From contig CAVSDB010000002.1 in NCBI GenBank assembly GCA_963726755.1, positions 186,001 through 250,000 on the forward strand: a stretch of DNA of 64,000 nt, written 5' to 3'. This document shows positions 26,433 to 34,305 of this stretch, piece by piece. Both the position numbers and the translations under genes were made by a program. A model generated the notes under the pieces. The model did no database searches, was not told the DNA's origin, and was given only the letters and a program-made list of their open reading frames with translations. The first letter of the stretch is position 1; each line of letters begins with the position of its first letter. This DNA comes from DATKIY01 sp963726755. Its GTDB lineage: Bacteria; Actinomycetota; Actinomycetes; JAHEKZ01.

Positions 26433-26478
26433 GAACCTCACCGTCGCCGTGGAGCCGAGTCTGCCCCACTCGCGAGGC

Positions 26479-26877
26479 TCAGAAGGTCAGACTTCCCTTG
26501 CAAACTTCGCCGGTCTTGTGGTTCTTGGCTCGGAATCCGATCTGGTCGGCTCCGCTGGCGTTGACCACGCACGCGGCGAACGTCGAACGAGCCGCTCGGT
26601 GGCGACGGTCGTCTTGCCTCCGTGTGCCGAGACGTTCGCCATTGTGGGCGAGCTGCCAGCTCCAGCGCTGACCGTTGACGTTCGAGTCGACCTCAGCCTC
26701 GACCTCGATACGGCCGTGCTCGGGCTTGGCTTTGATCTTCCAGTCGCTGCTGGCGCTACATGCTCCTTGCTTGATGACGTCTGCAGAACTGGCCAGTGCT
26801 GGCACCGCCGACATCGCCATCGTGCCGCCCAGGGCTAGCGCGAGGACTCCCATCGCCATCGTCTTTTCGTTTCTCAT
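26479..26877 (-). CDS. Small secreted protein, internally scrambled by three frame shifts
   Basis: About 132 residues with a signal peptide (MRNEKTMAMGVLALALGG, cleavage near PALASS). The mature protein has cysteines in KQGACSAS and GEVCKGS. Read straight through, it contains a non-natural Arg-rich stretch. Shifting frame twice within about 26575-26640 gives NVSAHGGKTTVAT and then PSGSFDVRRV, and the third shift returns to the original frame at VVNASGADQIGFRAKN. The repaired protein is beta-rich and resembles small actinobacterial exported proteins with a WSW...HNG...GSF pattern. ATG 26877 is preceded by CGGAGGTAG. Function unknown. Confidence 0.75.
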   Translation of the reverse strand: MRNEKTMAMGVLALALGGTMAMSAVPALASSADVIKQGACSASSDWKIKAKPEHGRIEVEAEVDSNVNGQRWSWQLAHNGERLGTRRQDDRRHRAARSTFAACVVNASGADQIGFRAKNHKTGEVCKGSLTF

Positions 26878-26983
26878 TGCTACCTCCGCGTAGTCGAGTC
26901 GTTCGTTGTCCGTGACACCACAGTCCCCGACGCGGAGAGTCACCACAATTGTCCGTTAGTCGTAGTACCACCCAGCGGTTCGT

Positions 26984-28992
26984 TCAGATCGGGAGGTTGT
27001 GAGCGCGACGGATCTCGTCGACGATCCGACCCATGATCTGGTTGATGGAGTAGTCCTTAGGGCGTGAAGACCGCTGCCACGCCCGCCGCCTCAAGCTCGC
27101 GGGCGTCCGAGTCGGGGATGATTCCGCCGACGATGACCGGCACGTCGTCCAGCCCCGCCTTGCGCAGACCCTGGACGACCTCAGGTACTAGTTCCCGGTG
27201 GGACCCGGACAGGATCGACAGTCCGACCACGTGGACGTCCTCGGCCACCGCCGCAGCGACAAGCTGCTCCGGAGTCACCCGGATCCCCTGATAGATGACT
27301 TCGAACCCGCAGTCGCGCGCACGTACCGCGATCTGCTCTGCGCCATTCGAGTGTCCGTCCAGGCCCGGCTTGCCGACGAGGAATCGCAACTTCGACCCGA
27401 GCGCCTCCCCTGTGGCCGTCACCGCTTGCTGCACTTCTGCGAGCGACGTGTCCGCGTCGGACTGGACCAGACCCACGTGACCAGAGACGCCGGTCGGCGC
27501 GCGGTACTCGCCAAACACCCGACGCAGCGAACCGGCCCACTCCCCCGTGGTGACTCCGGCACGCGCGCACTCAAGCGAGGCAGACATCAGGTTGGTCGAC
27601 GACGCTGCATCGATCTCAAGTCGCTGCAGAGACGCGGCGACGCGCGCGTCGTCACGTCCGGCCCGCCATTCGGCGATGCTCGCGCGAGCACTCGCCTCGA
27701 TCTCAGGCGCGACGGTTTGAATCGCGTCGTCCAAGTCGGCTGTCAGGGGATTCGGTTCAGTCGTGGTGAACGCATTGACACCGACGACCTGATCCTCACC
27801 ATTCTCGATCCGGCGACGTCGCTCTGCATGCGCGCCGACAAGTTGGGTCTTCATGTAGCCGCTCTCGACGGCCGCGACGGCGCCACCCATCTGCTCGACG
27901 CGTCCCATCTCGTCGCGCGCGGCAGCCACAAGTTCGGCGACCTTGGCCTCGACCACGGTCGAACCCTCGAACAGATCGCCGTACTCAAGCAGGTCCGACT
28001 CGAACGCCAAGACTTGCTGCATGCGTAGCGACCATTGCTGGTCCCATGGACGCGGTAAGCCAAGGGCCTCGTTCCATGCCGGCAACTGAATCGCGCGGGC
28101 CCGTGCGTCCTTCGACAACGTCACACCCAACATTTCCAGCATGATGCGCGCGACGTTGTTCTCCGGTTGAGCCTCGGTCAGCCCGAGAGAGTTGACTTGT
28201 ACGCCGTATCGGAACCGTCGCTGCTTTGGGTCGGTCACGCCGTACCGCTGCTCAGTCAGCTCGTCCCAGAGCTGGACGAAGGCTCGCATCTTGCACATCT
28301 CCTCGACGAACCGAACTCCGGCGTTGACGAAGAACGAAATGCGCTGGACGACTTCACCGAACTTCTCGGGCGGCACTTGTCCAGAGTCGCGGACGGCGTC
28401 CAGTACCGCGATCGCCGTTCCCATCGCGTAAGCGATCTCTTGGACCGTTGTCGCGCCCGCTTCTTGCAGGTGATAGCTACAGATGTTGATGGGATTCCAC
28501 TTGGGGACGTTGGTCACCGTGTACGCCACCATGTCAGTGATCAAGCGCATCGACGGAGCCGGCGGGAACACATACGTCCCGCGAGACAGGTACTCCTTGA
28601 TGATGTCGTTCTGAGTGGTGCCCTGCAGCACACTGGGGTCGACGCCTTGCTCCTCAGCGGCGGCAATGTAGAGGCTCAACAACCACATTGCCGTTGCGTT
28701 GATCGTCATCGAGGTGTTCATCTGGTCGAGCGGGATGTCACGGAACAGCGCGTGCATGTCACCCAGGTGCGACACCGGAACCCCGACCTTGCCCACCTCA
28801 CCACGCGCCAACTCGTCGTCTGGGTCGTAGCCGGTTTGGGTCGGCAGATCGAAGGCGACCGAGAGTCCGGTCTGCCCTTTGGACAGGTTGCGTCGGTACA
28901 ACTCATTGGACGCCTGCGCGGACGAGTGGCCGGCGTAGGTCCGCATGACCCAGGGCCGATCCCGTTGCGGGCGTGAGTTAGCTCAGGTCCAT
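26984..28992 (-). CDS. ecm: Ethylmalonyl-CoA mutase (MeaA-type, with B12 domain), frame interrupted at both ends
   Basis: About 669 residues of a fused mutase/cobalamin protein. The substrate domain reads RDRPWVMRTYAGHSSAQASNE and KGQTGLSVAFDLPTQTGYD, as in MeaA/Ecm. The B12 domain has DGHSNGAEQI (cobalamin-ligating His) and the GGIIPDSD loop. Near 27058 an extra T (plus-strand A) makes a premature stop after AAVFTP; without it the frame continues KDYSINQIMGRIVDEIRRAH to a stop at 26984, the conserved family tail. At the 5' end a shift near 28980 links ATG 28992 (GGAGG 5 nt upstream) to the main frame. It converts ethylmalonyl-CoA to methylsuccinyl-CoA, following Ccr and the epimerase. Confidence 0.93.
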
Positions 28993-29038
28993 CCAAGCCT
29001 CCGTGAGGTCCCGGTGGTGGTCCGAGGAGCCTACCGGG

Positions 29039-29341
29039 TCAGCCTGCGCGGACGCCTGCCCGCTCGAGGTCGAGGATGCGATGCAACCGCGTTACTGCCA
29101 GCAGGCGCATGATCCGCGGCTGCGGGTCGCAGATCACCAGGCGGCGATCAGCGTGCCGAGCTCGTCGGTGCGCGGCGAGGAGTACGCCAAGGCCGGACAC
29201 GTCGATGGTCTCGACCTGGGACGCGTCCACTAGGACGTCGGGTTCACCGGTCACGTCGAGCGCAACGATCAGGGCATACCTGACGTCTGCTGAGGTGGTG
29301 GCGTCGACGCGTTGGGGTAACCGGACGTCGGGAACACGCAT
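29039..29341 (-). CDS. STAS-domain anti-sigma-factor antagonist-like protein
   Basis: About 100 residues forming a single STAS domain. The conserved phosphorylation-site loop is present as VETIDVSGLGVLLAAHRRA, with a Ser where SpoIIAA-type antagonists are phosphorylated. GTG/ATG choice: ATG 29341 has GGAGGT 4 nt upstream and gives the normal STAS length; an earlier in-frame start at 29383 is the alternative. No anti-sigma kinase or sigma factor lies next to it, so its partner is elsewhere. It lies just upstream of ecm on the same strand with a 46-bp gap, possibly by chance. Confidence 0.75.
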   Translation of the reverse strand: MRVPDVRLPQRVDATTSADVRYALIVALDVTGEPDVLVDASQVETIDVSGLGVLLAAHRRARHADRRLVICDPQPRIMRLLAVTRLHRILDLERAGVRAG

Positions 29342-29509
29342 ACGGACCTCCACTCGGCCCAGCGGTGTCCGGAGCGCGATCACCCAGGAGGGAAGTCACC
29401 GGTGGTGCCCGAGTGAGCCGGACGCTAGACCAGGAAACGGTCGCGGTTGCCGCGACACGACCAAAGCGGCGTCAGGTACTTCGTTGTGTGGTCGAACCGT
29501 CACACGCTG

Positions 29510-30373
29510 TCAGTACGTGTAGAAGCCGCGACCGGTCTTTCGTCCCAGATCCCCCGCCGCGACCATCCGGCGGAGCAACCCTGGAACGGCAAACGTCTCA
29601 CCGGGCGTCTCTGCGGCGACGTTGTCCGACGCGTTCACCATGATGTCGATGCCGGTCAGGTCCATGGTCTGCAGCGGACCCATCGCGTGGCCGAAGCCAA
29701 GACGGCAGGCAATGTCGACGTCTTCGGCGGTCGCAACTCCGGCTTCGACAAGCCGAGCTGCTTCGTTCGACAGCGCGGTAATCAGTCGAGTGGTTACGAA
29801 TCCTGCGACGTCACGATTGACGACGATGCACGTCTTGCCCACGGCTTCGGCGAAGTTCCGGGCCACCGCCAATGTCTCGTCTGTGGTGTGATCGCCTCGA
29901 ACAAGTTCGCACAACTGCATGAGCGGAACCGGCGAGAAGAAGTGAGTGCCGATGACTTGGCCGGGTCGACTTGTGGCGGCTGCGATCTGGGTGATCGGGA
30001 GCGCGGACGTATTCGTCGCCAGAATGCAGTCCGATGCCGTCAGAGCGTCGAGCGCACCGAACAACTCCTGCTTGACGTCTAGTCGCTCGAAGATGGCCTC
30101 CACCACGATGAACGAGCCAGCGAGTCCGTCTAGGTCAGTGGTCGTCGACAGACGTCCCATGGCCTGCCCAGCGTCGTCCGCGGCGAGCTTTCCCTTTTCG
30201 ACGAACTTGCTCAGCGACTTCTCGATCGACGCGCGTCCGCGGTCGAGCGCTTCCTCGGAAACGTCGCGCATCACCACCGAGTACCCCGCTTGCGCGGCTA
30301 CCTGCGCGATGCCCGCCCCCATCAGCCCAGCCCCGACAACTCCGACCGGACGGTCGGTCCTGACCTCAGCCAC
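29510..30373 (-). CDS. 3-hydroxybutyryl-CoA dehydrogenase
   Basis: A 287-residue single-module 3-hydroxyacyl-CoA dehydrogenase. The NAD motif is VGVVGAGLMGAGIAQVAAQAG. The catalytic His-Glu pair lies in IGTHFFSPVPLMQLCELV. The C-terminal dimerisation domain ends GRKTGRGFYTY, as in Hbd/PaaH proteins. It converts acetoacetyl-CoA and 3-hydroxybutyryl-CoA, one step before crotonyl-CoA, the substrate of Ccr. GTG 30373 is preferred because GGAG lies just upstream; the ATG at 30385 adds four residues. The frame is intact, unlike the tandem homologue at 19913-21689. Confidence 0.92.
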   Translation of the reverse strand: MAEVRTDRPVGVVGAGLMGAGIAQVAAQAGYSVVMRDVSEEALDRGRASIEKSLSKFVEKGKLAADDAGQAMGRLSTTTDLDGLAGSFIVVEAIFERLDVKQELFGALDALTASDCILATNTSALPITQIAAATSRPGQVIGTHFFSPVPLMQLCELVRGDHTTDETLAVARNFAEAVGKTCIVVNRDVAGFVTTRLITALSNEAARLVEAGVATAEDVDIACRLGFGHAMGPLQTMDLTGIDIMVNASDNVAAETPGETFAVPGLLRRMVAAGDLGRKTGRGFYTY

Positions 30374-30482
30374 TGTGCACTCCATCGATCGTCGGTCGAA
30401 TTACCTCGTCGAAGGCTAGTGTCCCTGACCGATCGACCCAGCCAGGCTGGCGCCAAACGACCGAACGTCTCAGACTGGTCGG

Positions 30483-30812
30483 GTGAACACGTGGCCCAAC
30501 TGGGCCTACCTCTTCAGCCCGCTCATGGCGTTGGCCGTCATCGGGTTGTTCGTGCTGATTCTGCGCTGGGCTTTCGGGCGGGGAACCTCACTCGTCGAGC
30601 GTCAGCCGACCACCGGAAAACCCGATGACTACGGACTGCTCAGTGTTGTCGCTGTTCCCGGCAACTTCATCGAGGGCGAACTGATCCGCCAACGACTTGC
30701 CGACTCCGGGGTGAAGGCCACCTTGGCGATGACTAACGACGGACCGCGTGTCATGGTCTGGCCCGATGACGAGAGCCGTGCTCGACGAGTGTTAGGGCAA
30801 CCGGCTAGCTAA
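30483..30812 (+). CDS. Small membrane-anchored protein with DUF2007-like domain
   Basis: 109 residues: one N-terminal transmembrane helix (FSPLMALAVIGLFVLILRWAFG) and a short cytoplasmic domain (VAVPGNFIEGELIRQRLADSGVKATLAMTNDGPRVMV) that resembles DUF2007-type signal-transducing-protein domains. The GTG at 30483 is the start. It ends convergently with murA, overlapping its stop by 4 bp. The same gene-next-to-murA arrangement is common in actinobacteria. Function unknown. Confidence 0.7.
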   Translation: MNTWPNWAYLFSPLMALAVIGLFVLILRWAFGRGTSLVERQPTTGKPDDYGLLSVVAVPGNFIEGELIRQRLADSGVKATLAMTNDGPRVMVWPDDESRARRVLGQPAS

Positions 30813-32095
30813 TGTGGGCTAACTAGAACGCCATCGGAATCGGGCTCGCGGACGACATTCGCCCCCAAACTGCGCAACTGCTCATCGAAGTGCGGATAAC
30901 CGCGGTCGATGTGAGCGACACCGGTGACGACGGTCTCGCCATCGGCGACCAAACCAGCGATTACGAGTCCAGCCCCTGCGCGAATGTCTGGTGCTCGAAC
31001 CGGCGCACCGGACAACTTCAGGTGCCCTCTAACGATCGCATGATGGCCGTCGGTCCGGATGTCCGCACCAAGGCGGCTGAGTTCGTTCACGAACGTGAAG
31101 CGAGACTCGTACACGTTCTCAGTGACCATCGCGGTGCCGTCAGCGATGGCGTTGAGCGCCAGGGCCATGGGCAGCAGGTCTGTGGGGAATCCGGGGAAGG
31201 GCAGCGTGACGGCGTCCACCGCGCGTGGGCGATCGTTCATGACGACGCGGAAGCCGTTCTCGACGCGGTCAATTTCGGCTCCGGCGGTTTGCAGTTTATC
31301 GAGGGCGATTTCGAGGTGCGTGGGCTCGCTGTTCAGGATCGTTACATCGCCACGCGTCATCGCGGCCGCCATCGCCCACGTGCCCGCAACAATGCGGTCA
31401 GCGACGGTGGTGTGAGTGACCGGCTCGAGAGACTCAACGCCCTCGATCTCGAGTGTTGACGTCCCGGCTCCGTCAATCTTGGCGCCCATCGCGCGGAGCA
31501 TCCGACAGAGGTCGATGATTTCGGGCTCGCGCGCTGCGTTGTCAATCTCGGTTCGGCCGTCCGCCAGGACTGCAGCCATCAGCAAGTTCTCCGTAGCACC
31601 CACGCTTGGAAAGTCCAGCCAGATCGTCGCACCGTGCAGCCGCTTCGCCTTGGCGATGATGAAGCCGTGCTCGTTCTCGATCGTGGCGCCCATCTTGAGC
31701 AATCCGGCGACGTGGAAGTCGAGAGGTCGCGATCCGATCGCATCTCCGCCCGGTAGCGCGACGTCTGCCTCACCGGTGCGCGCGATGAGCGGACCGAGGA
31801 CGGCGATCGACGCACGCATCTGACGTACGAAGTCGTAGTCCGCGCGGTGGTCGAGTTCTTCGGGTACCTCCACCGTGACGATGGCGGTGCCGAAGTCGTG
31901 GGTGACCTCGCACCCGAGTCGACGTAGCAACTCCGACATGATCTCAACGTCGAGGATGTCGGGAACCTCACGGATCGTCGTGGTCCCAGGCGCCAGCAGG
32001 GCGGCCGCCATGAGTTTGAGAGCACTGTTCTTGGCTCCGGTGACACGCACGCGTCCGACCAGGCGTGCGCCCCCAGTGACCCTGAACCTGTCCAC
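30809..32095 (-). CDS. murA: UDP-N-acetylglucosamine 1-carboxyvinyltransferase, Asp-type active site
   Basis: A 428-residue MurA, the first committed enzyme of peptidoglycan synthesis, transferring enolpyruvate from PEP to UDP-GlcNAc. Conserved features are GAKNSALKLMAAALLA, the PGG active-site loop and a C-terminal HIDRGYPHFDEQLRSLGA. The residue equal to E. coli Cys115 is Asp (D118, in LPGGDAIGSRP), as in mycobacteria, which implies natural insensitivity to fosfomycin. GTG 32095 matches the usual actinobacterial start (xDRFRVTGG). Only 37 bp separate it from divergent cobO, and TACCAT lies 6 nt upstream of the GTG, suggesting a leaderless message. Confidence 0.96.
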   Translation of the reverse strand: MDRFRVTGGARLVGRVRVTGAKNSALKLMAAALLAPGTTTIREVPDILDVEIMSELLRRLGCEVTHDFGTAIVTVEVPEELDHRADYDFVRQMRASIAVLGPLIARTGEADVALPGGDAIGSRPLDFHVAGLLKMGATIENEHGFIIAKAKRLHGATIWLDFPSVGATENLLMAAVLADGRTEIDNAAREPEIIDLCRMLRAMGAKIDGAGTSTLEIEGVESLEPVTHTTVADRIVAGTWAMAAAMTRGDVTILNSEPTHLEIALDKLQTAGAEIDRVENGFRVVMNDRPRAVDAVTLPFPGFPTDLLPMALALNAIADGTAMVTENVYESRFTFVNELSRLGADIRTDGHHAIVRGHLKLSGAPVRAPDIRAGAGLVIAGLVADGETVVTGVAHIDRGYPHFDEQLRSLGANVVREPDSDGVLVSPH

Positions 32096-32101
32096 GTCAG
32101 C

Positions 32102-32107
32102 ATGGTA
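32102..32107 (-). promoter_or_regulatory. Leaderless-type -10 element (TACCAT) for murA
   Basis: TACCAT on the minus strand ends 6 nt before the murA GTG. No Shine-Dalgarno fits in the 37-bp divergent gap. Confidence 0.55.
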
Positions 32108-32119
32108 GGGCCAGCCGTC

Positions 32120-32125
32120 TAGGCT
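32120..32125 (+). promoter_or_regulatory. Leaderless-type -10 element (TAGGCT) for cobO
   Basis: TAGGCT ends 7 nt before the ATG at 32133, the same hexamer and spacing as the DUF885 gene. The divergent murA -10 lies 12 bp away. Confidence 0.55.
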
Positions 32126-32132
32126 GACCGAC

Positions 32133-32717
32133 ATGGTCAACCTGACACGCATCTACACCCGCACCGGCGACGACGGCACAACGGCGCTCGGCGACATGTC
32201 CCGCGTCGACAAGAACGACCTACGGTTACGTGCCTACGCAGACGTCGACGAGGCGAACTCAGCCGTCGGCGTCGCAATCGCCTGCGGCGAACTGCCCGAG
32301 GATGTGCGTGCGCTCCTGGTTGGGATTCAGAACGATCTTTTCGACGTGGGGGCGGATCTGTGTACCCCGATCGTCGACGAACCCGCGTTCACGGCGTTGC
32401 GCGTCGAACCGGAATATGTGGTTCGCCTCGAGGCCGCATGCGATGAGTTCAACGAACGGTTAGAAAAGCTCCGTTCGTTCGTCCTGCCAGGTGGTACACC
32501 CGGGGCTGCCCACCTTCATGTAGCACGGACGGTGACGCGCCGGGCAGAGCGATCGACGTGGGCAGCGCTAACCGAACACGAGGCGGACATGAACACGCTG
32601 ACCGCCAAATACCTGAACCGACTCAGCGATCTACTGTTCATCCTCAGCCGGGTCGCGAACCTGCCGAGCAACGGTGGCCGTGGCGACATTCTCTGGAAGC
32701 CCGGCGGCTCACGCTAG
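32133..32717 (+). CDS. cobO: Cob(I)alamin adenosyltransferase (PduO-type)
   Basis: A 194-residue PduO-type ATP:cob(I)alamin adenosyltransferase. The ATP-binding N-terminus reads IYTRTGDDGTTALGD. The trimeric helical core has the conserved LPGGTPGAAHLHVART and TRRAER motifs, with YLNRLSDLLFILSR near the end. It makes adenosylcobalamin, the cofactor of both acyl-CoA mutases in this window. It is divergent from murA, as in many actinobacteria. The gene is intact. The symbol follows common annotation usage; the fold is PduO rather than classical CobA/CobO. Confidence 0.93.
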   Translation: MVNLTRIYTRTGDDGTTALGDMSRVDKNDLRLRAYADVDEANSAVGVAIACGELPEDVRALLVGIQNDLFDVGADLCTPIVDEPAFTALRVEPEYVVRLEAACDEFNERLEKLRSFVLPGGTPGAAHLHVARTVTRRAERSTWAALTEHEADMNTLTAKYLNRLSDLLFILSRVANLPSNGGRGDILWKPGGSR

Positions 32718-32728
32718 TCGTCTTGCAA

Positions 32729-33835
32729 CTACTTGGCGTTCTGCAGCAGGCGGATCTTGCTCTCGATGTCCTCGTGGTTGAGGTAGGCACCGCACAGGCG
32801 ACGACCACCGTTGTACGAAGCGCGACCATGCATGACCCGCCAGTTGTCGAACAACATCGCTTCACCGGGCGCGAGTTGGTGACGCCACTGTAAGTGGTGT
32901 TCGTTCGACAACTTGTCGAACTCGCGGATGGCGTCGTAGAACGCCACCATCTCGTCCGGCGGAAGCAGGAACGGTGCTCGGTCGGCGTTGTTGAACGACA
33001 CCTGTACGAGCTTGCCCGTGTCGTCATGTCGCAGTACTGGACGCGCCGCCATGAGATGCGCTCCGTCGCCGATGTACTGCCCAGGAACCAGCACCGTCGA
33101 CAGGGTGCGGTAGTGCTGCGGGAACTGGTTCTTGAGTTCCTCGGCGACGTTGAAGCTGTCTGCGATCGTCGACTCGCCTCCGGTCCCCTCGAAGTACAAG
33201 CAGTGCAGCAACTGGATCGGGGCGTCGTTGGAGTACGTCGCGTCGGTGTGCGAGAGCAGCTCGATGTTGGTGTAGGCGGTGTCGGCCTTGCTCATGTCGG
33301 CCTCGAACTCCCAGAACCCACCGAAGATCGACCGCCGGATGTAAGCGACCTTCTCGAGCAGCTCTTTGGTGGCGTCGCCGGTTGATGGCACACCAACCGC
33401 GAGCGCGAAGCCGTACTGCATGACCTTGGTGAGCCAGTCGAGCATGCCCTCATCGGTGTTCATGATGTCGTCGTAGGGCGTGCTGGGCGTCGGCTGAATC
33501 GTCTCGGCATTCCACAGGACTGGCTCGATGCCGATGGAGCCGGACGCCGTACGCGGCGTCCGGAATTCGGCCAGGAAGGACACAGGGATTGTCGACTCGT
33601 CGCCGTCGTTCCACGAGATGGCGAGGTCGTCGCCGGCGGTCTCTACCGAGTTTGCCGCGATTTCTCGATCGATCGCCGCGGTATGAATGTTCCGCTGCAT
33701 AGTGATCGGGTGCAGCGTCGCCTCGTCATGGGCGTTGTCGCGCAGCCAGATCCACGGGTACTCGGTGGTGGTGCCGTCGTCCCACGTGACGTTGAGGACA
33801 GCGGATTCGGACTTCATGTCGGTGATCGTTGCCAT
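32729..33835 (-). CDS. TauD/gamma-butyrobetaine hydroxylase-like 2-oxoglutarate oxygenase
   Basis: A 368-residue non-haem Fe(II)/2-oxoglutarate oxygenase. The iron ligands are His-Asp in ELLSHTDATY and the distal His in NWRVMHGRASY; Arg in the NGGRRL region should bind 2-oxoglutarate. The N-terminal region corresponds to the DUF971-like domain of gamma-butyrobetaine and trimethyllysine hydroxylases. Its zinc cysteines are missing: WLRDNAHDEATLHP stands where the animal enzymes have a Cys-rich loop. It may act in carnitine-like metabolism, though the substrate is not certain. It sits between atpC and cobO. ATG 33835 follows TAGCAT by 6 nt. Confidence 0.85.
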   Translation of the reverse strand: MATITDMKSESAVLNVTWDDGTTTEYPWIWLRDNAHDEATLHPITMQRNIHTAAIDREIAANSVETAGDDLAISWNDGDESTIPVSFLAEFRTPRTASGSIGIEPVLWNAETIQPTPSTPYDDIMNTDEGMLDWLTKVMQYGFALAVGVPSTGDATKELLEKVAYIRRSIFGGFWEFEADMSKADTAYTNIELLSHTDATYSNDAPIQLLHCLYFEGTGGESTIADSFNVAEELKNQFPQHYRTLSTVLVPGQYIGDGAHLMAARPVLRHDDTGKLVQVSFNNADRAPFLLPPDEMVAFYDAIREFDKLSNEHHLQWRHQLAPGEAMLFDNWRVMHGRASYNGGRRLCGAYLNHEDIESKIRLLQNAK

Positions 33836-33841
33836 GACACC

Positions 33842-33847
33842 ATGCTA
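33842..33847 (-). promoter_or_regulatory. Leaderless-type -10 element (TAGCAT) for the TauD-like oxygenase gene
   Basis: TAGCAT on the minus strand ends 6 nt before the ATG at 33835. It lies just downstream of atpC, so the oxygenase gene may have its own promoter. Confidence 0.45.
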
Positions 33848-33900
33848 GTAAAGGCACTCGCCGACTCGTTACCCAGTTCCGTGACCGCCGGTTACAGGTA

Positions 33901-34296
33901 CTAGAGGTGGCCTTCGGCGGCTTGGAGCCGCGTTTCGGCTCGACGTTGAGCGGCCGACCATTCTTCGTCTGTAGCGTCGCCACCCTTAACAGCGAAGGCC
34001 TCGAGCTCTTCTCGTGCCTTGGCCACATCGATCTCGGTGGCGAGCTCAGCGTCTTCGGCCAGGATCGACACCATGTTGTTCTCGACCGACAAGAACCCGC
34101 CGTACACAGCGGCGACCACGGTTTCGCCGTCGCCTCCCCTGATCGTGACGACGCCATCAGCAAGCGTCCCAAAAAGTGGCGTGTGACCAGGCAGCAGCCC
34201 GATGTCGCCATCGAGCGTGCGAGCGATGACAATTGTCGCCGTCCCCGACCAAACGGCGCGTTCGGCTGACACCAATTGAACGTTCATCTCAGCCAT
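33901..34296 (-). CDS. atpC: ATP synthase epsilon subunit
   Basis: A 131-residue F1 epsilon subunit, last gene of the atp operon. It begins VQLVSAERAVWSG, has the beta-sandwich core (DIGLLPGHTPLFGTLADG) and a C-terminal helical part rich in Glu and Ala. Epsilon links the rotor to the catalytic head and can inhibit ATP hydrolysis. It starts 9 bp after the atpD stop. Confidence 0.95.
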   Translation of the reverse strand: MAEMNVQLVSAERAVWSGTATIVIARTLDGDIGLLPGHTPLFGTLADGVVTIRGGDGETVVAAVYGGFLSVENNMVSILAEDAELATEIDVAKAREELEAFAVKGGDATDEEWSAAQRRAETRLQAAEGHL

Positions 34297-34305
34297 GTCG
34301 AATCC

